Notes: generated by a model from the letters alone, not told the origin. 64,000 nt of DNA from DASXZH01 sp963829965 (GCA_963829965.1 CAWHLK010000059.1:76624-140623), one strand, 5' to 3'; positions 37,852-46,995 are shown, counted from the stretch's first letter. Program-made: numbers and translations.

Positions 37852-38753
37852 GCCCAATGTCTTGCAGCGAAGTAGTCAGCCTAATTAGCGAGAAGCGCCG
37901 CCTTCGTAAATCCGACTCCGGCACCTTGCTGGACATGGCCAAGATCAAAATAGCCGGCCCCAGCATCGTCGGGAATGTTAAGGGTCTTCCCGGAGTTAAG
38001 CGGATCACGGGCCGGCCGGAATTCAAAAATGTTGAATTGCGGGACATTGATTTCTCAGGATCTGATTTGGGAGAGGCGATGTTTCTTGGCGGCGAGATCA
38101 GCAACTGTGTTTTTGAGAAAGCGAAATGCAGAAACATCGGTTTTTGGGGAGTCAAGGTTTCAAACTGCAGCTTTGTTGGAGCTGACTTACGGGACAGCGT
38201 TTTGGGTTCATTCGGTGAACATTGTAAGACACAAAACATATTCACACACACAGTTTTCGATGGGTCAAATCTACGCGGCTCAATCCACTCGGCCGAGATA
38301 TTCGATAACTGCCATTTCCGCAAAGCAACGCTCAAGGACGTCATGTTTGACTGCACATATTTTCGAGATTGTGTCTTCGAAGGGCTCCTTGAGGATGTGA
38401 CTTTCCTTAAGAGCGCTCCGTGGGCATCTCATCTTCCAGAAAATAAATTAGAGCGGTGCGATTTCTCCCATTGCGAATTGAGGTATGTGGACTTTCGAAA
38501 CATTGACCTTGTCGGTATTGGCTTGCCCACAGATCGCAAGCATATTCTGCTTCCCAGAGGCCCGAGGGACTGGTTGGAATGGTTGTCAAGACTCGATCAT
38601 AAGACTTACGACCGTGTACGAGAATATGTGGAACTCATGGCGAGCAGAGCTGGCACGCCTTCAATAATTGCAGAGTCTGATTTATCCATGAACTTTTCGA
38701 AAGAACAAATTGATCTATTGCGCAGGGTCGCTTCAAGCGCTAAGGTTGGCTGA
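37848..38753 (+). CDS. Pentapeptide-repeat immunity protein 1
   Basis: 301 residues. The central part is a quadrilateral beta helix of pentapeptide-type repeats (VELRDIDFSGSDLGEAMF, NCVFEKAKCRNIGFW, NCSFVGADLRDSVL, NCHFRKATLKDVMF, DCVFEGLLEDVTF, RCDFSHCELRYVDFRNIDL). The helical end reads GTPSIIAESDLSMNFSKEQIDLLRRVASS. It overlaps the RHS stop by four bases. Two paralogues lie downstream (40161 and 48422), one of them right behind a tip of the same family, which supports a role as cognate antitoxin. The mode of inhibition is unknown. Confidence 0.8.
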   Translation: MSPMSCSEVVSLISEKRRLRKSDSGTLLDMAKIKIAGPSIVGNVKGLPGVKRITGRPEFKNVELRDIDFSGSDLGEAMFLGGEISNCVFEKAKCRNIGFWGVKVSNCSFVGADLRDSVLGSFGEHCKTQNIFTHTVFDGSNLRGSIHSAEIFDNCHFRKATLKDVMFDCTYFRDCVFEGLLEDVTFLKSAPWASHLPENKLERCDFSHCELRYVDFRNIDLVGIGLPTDRKHILLPRGPRDWLEWLSRLDHKTYDRVREYVELMASRAGTPSIIAESDLSMNFSKEQIDLLRRVASSAKVG

Positions 38754-38830
38754 AAGTCTGGCCTTTTTCATACACATTGTTTCCAACCTCTTTAAGGCTG
38801 CAATGTTAGCTTCTTCACAGTGGTTGACTG

Positions 38831-38889
38831 GCATTGAACTCTTCTGCTTTCAACGAAAAGCATCGGCTAATCAAATCTGACGGCCACTT
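38831..38889. repeat. Cassette-junction direct repeat, copy 1
   Basis: GCATTGAACTCTTCTGCTTT then CAACGAAAAGCATCGGCTAA then TCAAATCTGACGGCCACTT. It is nearly identical over 59 bases to 41243-41302 and shares its last 19 bases with 49291-49309. Each copy lies shortly downstream of a pentapeptide gene. Confidence 0.9.
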
Positions 38890-38891
38890 AT

Positions 38892-39113
38892 AGGGACAAG
38901 GGAATCAGCATTGAGGAGATACCTGGTCTCGTCGGGCTGAGCAAATCAGATGCCAGATCCGCAGAACAAGCGCTAATCGTTAAGCATGGATTGAAAAAGA
39001 GAGGAGGAACACTCCTGAATAAGATCAACAGCATCTCTCCCAAGCGACTGGGCTATAAGCAGATGTTGGAAAGAGGCAACGAGCTACTTAAACGCATTAA
39101 GTATCCTTTTTAA
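38892..39113 (+). pseudogene. Displaced RHS toxin tip (NKINSI type), 5' end missing
   Basis: One open frame reads RDKGISIEEIPGLVGLSKSD, then ARSAEQALIVKHGL, GGTLLNKINSISP, YKQMLERGNELLKRI and a stop. The A-x-x-EQ...NKINSI...Y...RG pattern is common at the C-termini of RHS and related toxins (BECR-type nuclease tips, by recall). No start codon or RHS core precedes it; the frame begins right at the junction repeat. Imm26 starts two bases after the stop. I take it as a toxin tip cut off from its carrier and stored with its immunity gene. Confidence 0.7.
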
Positions 39114-39115
39114 AA

Positions 39116-39573
39116 ATGCGAACCGCAATTGGGGATATTATAGAGATTCCTACTGGCCTGGGGCTGGCCTATGCGCAGCTAACCCATAAACATCCGAAAT
39201 GGGGGGCTCTAATACGGATAATCGACGGCTTTTTTGAATCGCGACCTACGAACCTGGACGACCTCGTTGCAGGAAGCACGCGGTTCGCAGTCTTTTTCCC
39301 TTTGGGTCCAGCTCTTTCTCGGCAGATATTTAAACGAATTGGAAACGCTCCTGTGCCAGCCGGTGATGCCAAATTCCCCACGTTTAAAGCTGGCATACCT
39401 CACCCGGTGACAAAAAAGTGGGTCGTAATTGGTGGCTCTGGGACGGAGAGAAAGAGTGGTGGGTCGGGGCTCTTTCCCAGGAGCAACTCAAATTCCCTCC
39501 TCGCACAATCGTAAACGACACGTTGCTCATTAATTGGCTGGAAAAAGGATGGCTTCCCGAGCAGTCAGAGTGA
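39116..39573 (+). CDS. Imm26 family immunity protein, one frameshift
   Basis: About 152 residues. MRTAIGDIIEIPTGLGLAYAQLTHKHPKWGALIRIIDGFF is the Imm26 N-terminus. After HPVTKK the frame breaks at an A-run (39412-39417); adding one A gives KKVGRNWWLWDGEKEWWVGAL...TIVNDTLLINWLEKGWLPEQ, the family C-terminus, with a stop at 39571. It should neutralise the tip encoded just before it. A truncated relative lies at 48153-48377. Confidence 0.75.
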
Positions 39574-39595
39574 GTTTTGGTGGATCAACAAGAAC

Positions 39596-39853
39596 TTGGG
39601 AAGCTGCACGAAGGGGCCGCGTCTTTCTTACGAACCACTGGCGGCCCTCGCGGATTTCCAGGATCACTACAACAATCACAGACCCCATCTTGGGCTGGGC
39701 GGGCTGACCCAATGTTTCTTTAAGCCGAAAGGAGACGCGGTTTGCATCCTTGCCATCAGAGGACAGGTTGAGGGTCATCAATTCGTACGCACGACGAGGG
39801 TGACGGAGAACATGCCCCCGGGCCAAATCGATCTCAAATCAGATTATTACTGA
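39596..39853 (+). pseudogene. Transposase C-terminal remnant
   Basis: Contains LADFQDHYNNHRPHLGLGGLT, the tail of an rve-type (IS3/IS481) transposase, without the catalytic core. The remaining residues are not recognisable. It lies between two toxin-immunity modules and suggests that an IS took part in building the array. Confidence 0.65.
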
Positions 39854-39856
39854 CGA

Positions 39857-40156
39857 GAAACTGGAGTTGAGGAGGGAGCAATTGAGGTTGCCTCCAAAGA
39901 AGGTGCCACTGTACCTTTTCGAGAGATTGCTCCTGTGTTGCGTGGGCAAGCGGGCGAAGACGCTGTTCGCGCGGCATATGACATTGGCCCCAAGGTGAAG
40001 GTAGCTGCCAATGGCATTTGACCGGTCAAAAAACCGCGGCCCGATTACATTTCCAAAAAGACCAGGACATATTTTGACTTAACAACCGAGGGCCAATGGG
40101 CCAAGCATGTGGCAAAGTACGGGGGCAAGGGATATCGGATAAAGTATCCTCGGTAG
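39857..40156 (+). pseudogene. Displaced DLTT-type toxin tip, second copy, with internal stop
   Basis: Frame: REIAPVLRGQAGEDAVRAAYDIG, then a TGA at 40019, then RPDYISKKTRTYFDLTTEGQWAKHVAKYGGKGYRIKYP and a TAG. The second part aligns closely with the end of the full RHS protein (PDYIS..S-K-FDLTT--W--H-AKY...IKY). There is no start or RHS core before it. The stop sits four bases before pentapeptide gene 2, as in the parent module. Confidence 0.75.
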
Positions 40157-40160
40157 TCGA

Positions 40161-41043
40161 ATGACACCCAAGGAGACCTCTAAGCTCATTCTTAACCTTT
40201 CGAAGAAGGGCGGCGAGAGAATCAATTCTCGGATCAATCTTAGGCAGCTCGCGATAGATGGCCCGAGAGTTCTTGGTAACTTCAGAGGATATCCGGGAAT
40301 AAAGAGGATATCGAATCGCCCGGAGTTTTCAAATATTGACTGGCAGGACCTGGATTTGACTTCTTCAGACCTTGGCAACGCCGCTTTTAGCGATGGCAGG
40401 ATCGTTAATTGCGTATTCGACCAAGCAAACTGCCAAAAGATTGGTTTCTGGAACGTGCAAGTTACAGACTGCAGTTTCAAATCAACCGACTTGAGGGGAA
40501 GTGTCTTAGGCTCCTATGAGAAACGAGACACTCAACCCAACAAATTCGAAGGTGTTTGTTTCGACAATGCGGACCTTCGGGAGACAGTTCATTATGGAGA
40601 TCAATATCGATTGTGTACCTTTCGGAATGCCCAGCTTCAAAGCTTGAAATTCGTAAGGTCTTGGTTTGAAGACTGCACCTTCGAGGGGGTGCTGGACGAC
40701 GTGATCTTTTGGGCAAAAGCGCCCGGTTATGACTTGCCCGAGACTCGTCTATCCGGCTGCGACTTTTCACGTTGCAGATTAAAGTTTGTGGATTTTAGGA
40801 ATATAGACTTGGCCAATGTTAAATTACCGATTGATCGATATCATATTTTTATGCCGAATGGCCCGGATGATCTCCGGGTTTGGAAGAATTTGGCTAGGGG
40901 GTTCAGTTCCGGAATCGTATCTGAAGTTTGTGGATATGCTAATTACGAGGGCAGGACGCCCCTCGATCATTGGAGTTGGAGACCTGGAATCGCTTTTCTC
41001 CCAGGAGCAGATAGAGAAGCTGCGAGAGTTTTGCATGGGTTAA
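40161..41043 (+). CDS. Pentapeptide-repeat immunity protein 2, one frameshift
   Basis: A paralogue of the 37848 product over its whole length: GYPGIKRISNRPEFSNIDWQDLDL, NCVFDQANCQKIGFWNVQ, DCSFKSTDLRGSVL, DCTFEGVLDDVIF, GCDFSRCRLKFVDFRNIDLANVKLP. Near 40900 the frame changes; the other frame gives SVPESYLKFVDMLITRAGRPSIIGVGDLESLFSQEQIEKLREF, matching the C-terminus of protein 1. About 294 residues. It is linked to the DLTT-type tip remnant immediately upstream. Confidence 0.75.
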
Positions 41044-41045
41044 GG

Positions 41046-41249
41046 GACCAACCTGAACTTCGATGGTTGGCGCCAGGGCCTTGGTCACCTACCAAGGATC
41101 AAGGGGTCCGACAACGGCGTCCTTGTCAAATATCGACGGTCAAAAACCAGGAGAAGAAGAGTTCCGTGATTTTATTGACCGGCAAGGGGTATTCGCATGG
41201 TTGCATTGAATGCAGAAGGTCAGACGGTCGCAAGGTGCTGCAGCATTGA
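41046..41249 (+). pseudogene. Remnant of an L,D-transpeptidase-like tip
   Basis: The end of the open frame reads VILLTGKGYSHGCIECRRSDGRKVLQ and stops. KGYSHGCIE is identical to the active-site region of the complete tip at 45360-45958 (SHGC, the L,D-transpeptidase cysteine motif). Upstream residues no longer match. It is followed directly by junction repeat copy 2. Confidence 0.55.
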
Positions 41250-41302
41250 ACCTCTTCTGCTTTCAACGAAATGCATCGGCTAATCAAATCTGACGGCCAC
41301 TT
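41243..41302. repeat. Cassette-junction direct repeat, copy 2
   Basis: GCATTGAACCTCTTCTGCTT then TCAACGAAATGCATCGGCTA then ATCAAATCTGACGGCCACTT; see copy 1 at 38831. It is followed by TGCCTCCCATGATT, as copy 3 is followed by TGTCTCCCATGATT. Confidence 0.9.
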
Positions 41303-41313
41303 GCCTCCCATGA

Positions 41314-41612
41314 TTGTTGGGCGGTAATTGTTCACACGTTGGCCGCATACTGGACGTGCCAATAAAGGTGCGCAACCGCAACGAGGTTCTTTCGCTGATC
41401 GGGGGAGCGTGTTGTGCTGCCTTGCCGGCTGTTCCCAGCCGTCTCAAGAGCCAATCGTCGCCAAAGCGGCTACAACACTCAACTGGACCGAACCGGATCT
41501 CAGGGAAACCACCACCTACATTCTCCCGGAGGGCGGGCCGTACGGCTGCGCAGTGATACCGCATCAGTGGCAGATCACCACTATGTGGGCCGACAGTCGG
41601 GCCTGCCACTAG
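41314..41612 (+). pseudogene. Truncated copy of the lipoprotein at 49346
   Basis: EVLSLIGG in one frame and SVLCCLAGCSQPSQEP...TLNWTEPDLRETTTYILPEGGPYG in the next match the first ~75 residues of the 49346 product (TLNWSMPDLSYTTAYILPEGGPYG). The upstream DNA also matches. The homology then ends, so this is a 5' fragment with an indel. Confidence 0.7.
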
Positions 41613-41857
41613 CTAGTGGAAAGGTCAGTCTTGCAAGAGCATTTGCTAGCCATTTCAAAACCGACGTCTGGGGCTTTGAGTCTCATGTGGATCCCGGGCC
41701 AGAACCCTACGGCTTCTATACCAAGCCCAGCGTTTTCCACAACTTTCTCGGCACAGTATATTTCCACTGCGACTTGAGTTCCGTACTCCCTGTGTTAGTA
41801 CCGGCACTGCCCGTTTTACTACCTCGGCGTTAGGCCCTTACTGGACCAGAGGATTCC
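41613..41857. other. Unassigned stretch between modules
   Basis: A plus frame reads SLARAFASHFKTDVWGFESHVDPGPEPYGFYTKPSVFHNFLGTVYFHCDL to a stop at 41831. It looks protein-like but has no start of its own and no family I recognise; perhaps a gene remnant. Confidence 0.4.
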
Positions 41858-42543
41858 ATGAGTAAATTTGCTTTGTGATACCTATGCTTTTAGCAACGGC
41901 ACTATTAGGTGCCATGTCTTCTTCGCATCAAGGGAATTTCTCGAGGCATCCCCATGAACTCACTAGACTTTACAGAACAAGGCATGTTGCCGTTTACCGG
42001 CTGTCGTACAACTCGGGAAGCACGAACGCCAACGTGGATATCCAAACTACGGTCAAAGGAAAGCGTCCGGGCGGCGCCATTTTGGAGTACAGGATGCTCC
42101 ACCTTTATATGTCGGATGTGAAGAACCCGCCGCACATGAGGGCTTTGCTATCCACTGTGGGCCCTTCGGGCATGCCCGACGACGCTTCGATAAACTCGAA
42201 CTTCTATTTGTTTTTGAGCGTGGCCGGGGCTGTGCCGACCGGCCAAACGGGCCAACATGGTCTGTTGGCGGTCCATTGGAAGAATCGTTCGAAGGATTTG
42301 TCCCTTGATGGAGCGGGCGAGGTCGTTGAACATGATAGACGGAACAACTCACTTGTTGTGGCCTGGCGACTGACATTTCATCATGATACGGAGGAAGACC
42401 TTATATTCAAAGTCACTAGCGTCTATTCAATGGATGATTTGAGCTTGTTGGCTTCGAAGGGCGTAATGGTCACCAAAGGAGATGAAATGCCGATCTCGGT
42501 GAGGCGCTTAGCTCGTGGTCGTCTGGCACCGTTTCCTGACTGA
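41858..42543 (+). CDS. Exported hypothetical protein, immunity candidate
   Basis: About 228 residues. ATG at 41858 (AGAGGA upstream) gives MSKFAL; one base later in frame it continues VIPMLLATALLGAMSSS, a signal peptide, so a small indel near 41872 is likely (otherwise the start is GTG 41875). The mature part has beta-rich segments (VAVYRLSYNSGSTNANVDIQTTVKG, LVVAWRLTFHHDTEEDLIFKV) and no known motif. Its place in the toxin-immunity array suggests an exported immunity or accessory protein; this is inference only. Confidence 0.5.
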
Positions 42544-42777
42544 ACAAAATCACTCCGCCCGAACGGCTGCGGACTCCGACGAATTTTTCACCTCGATCCG
42601 ATTTTATGTTTCACCTCTTCCAAAGTTATCCTTCACGTGTTTGGTACTGCCGATATTTGGGCGAATTTTCGATGGTTTGAACTCCGTGGCAGTTTCGGTG
42701 TAGACCAAGGTCGAGTGCACCACCCCTGGGCTGAAAATCAAGGTCGAAAGTGCACCAGGACCTTAACGACCCTAACA
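42544..42777. other. Short gap without a recognised gene
   Basis: 234 bases; no frame shows a family signal. Frames here run out of the flanking genes. Confidence 0.4.
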
Positions 42778-43216
42778 ATGCGACAATTAAAATGGAACGG
42801 CCATCCTCGGTCTCGCACTCTGTCTCGGCTGCCAAGAACACAGCTACAGCCCACAGACGCAGAGCGCGATTTTCTCATTTGTTCAGTATTATTATTGGCA
42901 GAATGGACGTTTGCCAACTGGCCGGGCGGACATAGAGGCCCTTGTATCGCAAATGGACGAACTTTGCCGCCTTTTACCCGGCGACAAACTCGAAATCCGT
43001 GAAGAGCCGCTTGATTTGAAGTACCAGGAATTCGAAAAGGATTGGTTGCCCTACGTCAAGAACATCGAGATCAAAATCGTTGGGAAGGAGGGCAACGTGA
43101 AGAGAGTCTGCGATGACCAGCGCATCTGCTGCAAGAAAGGCGGCTGGTGGAGCAGCGGTGAATGGGTTCAATTCGGCCATAAGCGGCGGACGTGGGACAC
43201 TTTTTTAATTCTTTAA
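42778..43216 (+). CDS. Small lipoprotein, immunity candidate, one frameshift
   Basis: The sense frame contains GTAILGLALCLGCQEHSYSP, a lipoprotein signal with Cys at 42830, then FVQYYYWQNGRLPTGRADIEALVSQMDELCRLLPGDKLEI and a Cys-containing end (ICCKKGGWWSSGEW). It has no start codon of its own; ATG 42778 (MRQLK) joins it if one base near 42793 is removed. About 145 residues. I do not know the family. A lipid-anchored protein in this array would suit immunity to a periplasmic toxin. Confidence 0.5.
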
Positions 43217-43235
43217 AAGGAGAGTTTGGAATTCC

Positions 43236-43895
43236 ATGAATCTACTTCCCCAATCCAGTGCCTTTGAGTTCAGTCGGATTTTTTTGGGCAGCTCAACATA
43301 TACGTCTTCCTATTCGCCCCCTGGTATCAGTAGCCTGGGAGACTGCGCGCAGTGGTCCCACTATAGCGAAAAACAGGCTTGTGTGGCGCAAGACGACCTG
43401 CACACCAAGATTCCCGACGAGCTTCCTAGCGTTTTTAGACTCGGGATCATCGGCCGGGGCAACGCTGACGTTCTGTGGCATTATCGGACTCGGGCTCTTC
43501 GGGACGAGCTGCGGGCCGCCTTTGAGAGAGAAGCATTTACCGGGCTTGAGTTTCGAGAAATACATCTCTTTAAAGGAATGCGGTGCAAGGAACCTGTGGG
43601 CGGCTATGTTGAAATGAGGGTAACCGGTCGAGTTCCAGTCGATATGGATAAGTCAGGCATCCCTATTATTTATGAATGCCCTATTTGTGGCTACAAGCGC
43701 TACGGCCAGTGGAAGAAAGAATTAGGCCTCCACTTCGAAGGAGAGCCTGAGAAGTGGCCCGACGCATTTATGATGGAACAAGGATTGACCCTTCAGAACT
43801 TTGTAAAGCCGAGGCTGGCCCAGTTTATCGTGGACCTCGGCCTTAGACCGGTCATGCTAACACGGGTGGAGGACGTGGTTCCGTTCGAATTTTGA
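43236..43895 (+). CDS. Double-CXXCG-like (SitI6-type) immunity protein
   Basis: 219 residues. The C-terminal half shows LEFREIHLFKG, VEMRVTGRVPVDM, IIYECPICGYKRYG and LAQFIVDLGLRPVMLTRVEDVV, in the order seen in the Myxococcus double-CXXCG paralogue family that includes SitI immunity proteins. Only one CXXCG (CPICG) is clear here. AAAGGAG lies 13 bases before the ATG. A broken paralogue is at 47504-48148. No cognate toxin is adjacent; it may be an orphan immunity gene. Confidence 0.6.
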   Translation: MNLLPQSSAFEFSRIFLGSSTYTSSYSPPGISSLGDCAQWSHYSEKQACVAQDDLHTKIPDELPSVFRLGIIGRGNADVLWHYRTRALRDELRAAFEREAFTGLEFREIHLFKGMRCKEPVGGYVEMRVTGRVPVDMDKSGIPIIYECPICGYKRYGQWKKELGLHFEGEPEKWPDAFMMEQGLTLQNFVKPRLAQFIVDLGLRPVMLTRVEDVVPFEF

Positions 43896-44095
43896 GCCTC
43901 TTCCGAGTTGACCATACAAGATTCTGAAGACGCATCTAGCCCTTAACTCTTCTTGCACGCACTGAGGATCTTCGGTAATCTCGTCTCTATTACCCTGATA
44001 GAGCCCGCCTGTCATACGTGCTCTTAAGCCAGGAGGAGCCTGGGATGTCAACCGCGTTGATCAAGAGATAAAGTTCAGGCAAACTATTACAATCC

Positions 44096-44713
44096 GTGAA
44101 GGTAAAAACTCCCGCAAAGAGCCTGGATGAAATATTGCTTCCAGCTGGATTCACGAGAAGCGGCAACATCTGGACCCGCCGCTTCGGGGAATATACCGAC
44201 GTTATTGATGTCCAGAGAAGTGGTCACACGTATTCGATGACCCTTAATGCTGGAGTGCTCGACCCGGTCACCAACGAAATCTGTTGGGGAGCGGCGGAAG
44301 TTGAACCCGTAAAAGAGTGGCAATGCACAGTTAGAATCCGAGCTGGCCGCTTGCGGGATGGGAAAGAACTGTGGTGGGACTCGGGAGGCGAGGAGGCCTA
44401 TGAGGAGCAGAAGGCAGAGGTCTCGGAATACCTGCTGCCGTTCATCGACTCGATGCATTCGCCGGTCTCCATGAGGGACTACCTCGCAAACGCTCGACAT
44501 CTTGACCCGGTAGAACGCATTTATCTCATGATTCTTGAGCAACGAACTAGCAACTCTCAGGGAGCACAATGCGCCCTTGCCGAATTGCTTCGCCTATACC
44601 CTGTTTGGTCGGACCGAGCGCTCACTGCCGTGAATGCACTTGCGCAGACCTCGCCTATAGACACGCAATCTCTGATCGAAATGATAGCTAAAGCACCCAC
44701 TATCCGACTGTAA
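44096..44713 (+). CDS. DUF4304 domain protein, immunity candidate
   Basis: 205 residues from a GTG start. LDEILLPAGFTRSGNIWTRRFGEYTDVIDVQRS then SMTLNAGVLD and EWQCTVRIRAGRL match DUF4304, a family often found next to polymorphic toxins and thought to act as immunity. The C-terminal helical part (ALAELLRLYPVWSDRALTAV) is extra. The orphan RHS core begins at the last codons of this gene (44710), so the module boundary lies exactly here. Confidence 0.75.
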   Translation: MKVKTPAKSLDEILLPAGFTRSGNIWTRRFGEYTDVIDVQRSGHTYSMTLNAGVLDPVTNEICWGAAEVEPVKEWQCTVRIRAGRLRDGKELWWDSGGEEAYEEQKAEVSEYLLPFIDSMHSPVSMRDYLANARHLDPVERIYLMILEQRTSNSQGAQCALAELLRLYPVWSDRALTAVNALAQTSPIDTQSLIEMIAKAPTIRL

Positions 44714-45958
44714 GCTACGATCTCTTCGGCCTCTCGGGTGGATCTATAGATGGAAGCAATATCGCCTCTCTATCCTTCACCAACCCTTCCACTCAGGCTC
44801 CGAATACCTTCTCCTACGACTACTACCCGGACGGGCTGCGCGCGGATAAGTCTCCTGGGGCCTACTATCTTTACGATGGCGACCAGCTGGTTGCCATCTA
44901 CAACCCCAGCTTTCCAGGCCAGTTGGAATATTCCTACATGTGGGGACCAACCGGGATCGCCGGAGAGTTTACGAGCTCGCTAACGGAGGGGCAGGGTCAA
45001 CCTAACATCCTTTTCACTTACGACTTGATGGGAAACCGAGTCGGGCGCCATCCGATTAGTTCGGGCAGTAACGCTTTAACCGACTCACAGACGATTTACG
45101 ATGGATATGGCCTTGCGATTGCCGATGCCGAGAACACAGATTTCGACTCGACATTCCAGCCCCTAGACTCCGGCCAAACCGATCCCATTGGCTACAAAGG
45201 CCAGGTTGGCTGCTTTACGGACCCTGAATCGGGTTTGGTCTACTGCCAGCAGCGGTACTACTCGCCTCTGCTTGGCCGATGGCTGACGCGGGACCCTAGC
45301 GGTCTCGAACGTGGGGTAAACGAGTATGAATTTGCGGGAATAACCCCGTAATAAACGCTGACCCTGACGGACTGGACTGGTTCGAATATAATGGCACTCG
45401 AATTATATACTGGGCGGGAAATTATCTTGATAGAACCCACGAACTTTGGGAAACCTCCGGCACGTCAGGCCTTCCGAATATGCAAACCCCGGCATGGCAG
45501 GGGTTTTCTGGAGTAAATCACGAGGGCGGGGGTCCCGCGCCAGAAGGCCATTACAGGATAAATCTCACTCTTGACCCAAATCGAGTAGCCGGAACGGCTA
45601 AAACGATCGAAAACGGGAAAACGTTCTACGAAACGACCGCCGGCAAAGGGATTGAGCGGATACCAACCTATGCGGACATGGACAGGCGATATCATTGCGC
45701 CGGCCGTCTCAATCCGACTTCACGACCACGTTTTTCCCAAATTGGGGAAGGTTCCGAGCGCGCCTCGAACACGTAGGCAAGAGCTCCTCAAGGGATGACA
45801 TATACTTTCACGATTCTGCAAAGGGATATTCACACGGCTGTATCGAAACAAGTACGGTTGGAGGCATCAAGCTGCTTGAGCAGCTCTTGACAGATCGTCA
45901 AGGTGGGGATAAAAGCATAGATATTTTGGTTCGATACACGGGCAACACAACGTACTAG
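44710..45958 (+). pseudogene. Orphan RHS core with L,D-transpeptidase-like toxin tip
   Basis: 44710-45240 is almost identical in DNA to 36565-37090 of the full RHS gene (FGLSGGSID, LYDGDQLVAIYNP, GYKGQVGCFTDPES). It then diverges (LLGRWLTRDPSGLERGVNEYEFAGNNP) into a different tip after an A-run indel near 45346. The tip reads LDWFEYNGTRIIYWAGNYL, WQGFSGVNHEGGGPAPEGHYRINL, and, after one or two more indels at 45680-45740, WGRFRARLEHVGK, YFHDSAKGYSHGCIETST. GPxPEGxY plus H...SHGCI is the signature of Tlde1/DUF2778 and YkuD-type L,D-transpeptidases, which attack peptidoglycan. It lacks a start and signal, so it cannot be made or exported alone. Confidence 0.8.
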
Positions 45959-45974
45959 GCACCCGCAGCTACCC

Positions 45975-46679
45975 ATGATATTTATTGCATTGTTTACACA
46001 TTTATTTTCGGCGAGGCTTGACCCCATCTCATTCTTTCCGTTGCAGCCAGCTTACACAGTGGACTCTAACATGGAATTGGTCTTGGTGAATAAGAGCTCT
46101 ACAGGCGTTCTAGTAAAGCTGAGGCTTGAGAGCCTGGAAGACGGCAAATACTTCGAGAGGATGGACGACATATTCGCTCCCACTTGGACGTCAGCTGAAC
46201 CGCCAGCGGCCATTGGGCCGAGGAAAACCGCCGTCTACCACTGGCGGCCATGTGGCCAACCCGGCTACTATCTGCCGGCCCCCGGCACAATCTATCGACT
46301 CGTTGCTTACTCCCCCTTCCAAGAAAAGGACTTAGCGACATCAGCGACCTTCACGATTCGACAGTCCAAGATGGCCGTGGTAAGTGTAAGCGGTAAGGGC
46401 AGCCGCATTTCCCTTCGCCTTATCAATTTGACTCACCAGCCCCTTCGACTCAAGTTCGGACTCGATGAGCAAGTTCGAAATGAGACTGTCAGCATAGGAT
46501 TACTCAGCACGCGCGGATCAAATCCTGAAATGTTCCTCGTTCCACCCGAACGTCTCATATCATTCGAGTTGCGCACGCCCAAGAAATATGCCTACGGTAG
46601 GGTCGCGAGAGGCCAAGTTCAAGTTAGTTTCCTTGATGCCAGAACTGGCGCAACCGTTCACCCGCCAGCGCCATTGTGA
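45975..46679 (+). CDS. Exported protein, likely immunity to the L,D-transpeptidase-like tip
   Basis: 234 residues beginning MIFIALFTHLFSARLDPISFF, a signal-peptide-like N-terminus. The mature part is beta-rich: MELVLVNKSSTGVLVKLRLESL, TAVYHWRPCGQPGYYL, then a second domain RISLRLINLTHQPLRLKFGLDE. It starts 16 bases after the tip stop. A toxin acting on the cell wall needs an antitoxin outside the cytoplasm, so export and position agree. I do not recognise a named immunity family. Confidence 0.6.
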   Translation: MIFIALFTHLFSARLDPISFFPLQPAYTVDSNMELVLVNKSSTGVLVKLRLESLEDGKYFERMDDIFAPTWTSAEPPAAIGPRKTAVYHWRPCGQPGYYLPAPGTIYRLVAYSPFQEKDLATSATFTIRQSKMAVVSVSGKGSRISLRLINLTHQPLRLKFGLDEQVRNETVSIGLLSTRGSNPEMFLVPPERLISFELRTPKKYAYGRVARGQVQVSFLDARTGATVHPPAPL

Positions 46680-46995
46680 CCATCGCCCCTTAGACCTGCT
46701 GGCTTGCCCCAGCAACCTTGCGGAAGCTAAGAATACAGGTTTGCCTTAACTGTTGGCGATCATCTGCGTGTGGTCTACACCATTCCGGAAGAAAAATCCG
46801 ACTCAAAATTCCTGGCATTAAGCTTGGCTTCCGCGGGCGTTCGGTTGCAAGGTCACGAGCGTGGTGCGGATTCTAATGAAGCAGACACCAATGGCGGATG
46901 TTGCCGATCCTGTTGGCGATCATCGAAAAGACCGCCGCTTGATCGCCGAATAATGCGCCAGCGCGCGTTAAGGACGCCTCCCAGTCCACGGAGTC
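46680..46995. other. Remnant region before RHS fragment 3
   Basis: No intact gene. A plus frame reads VVYTIPEEKSDSKFLALSLASAGVRLQGHERG and then loses sense; CTGTTGGCGATCATC occurs twice (46749 and 46909). Probably decayed RHS or tip DNA. Confidence 0.4.
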
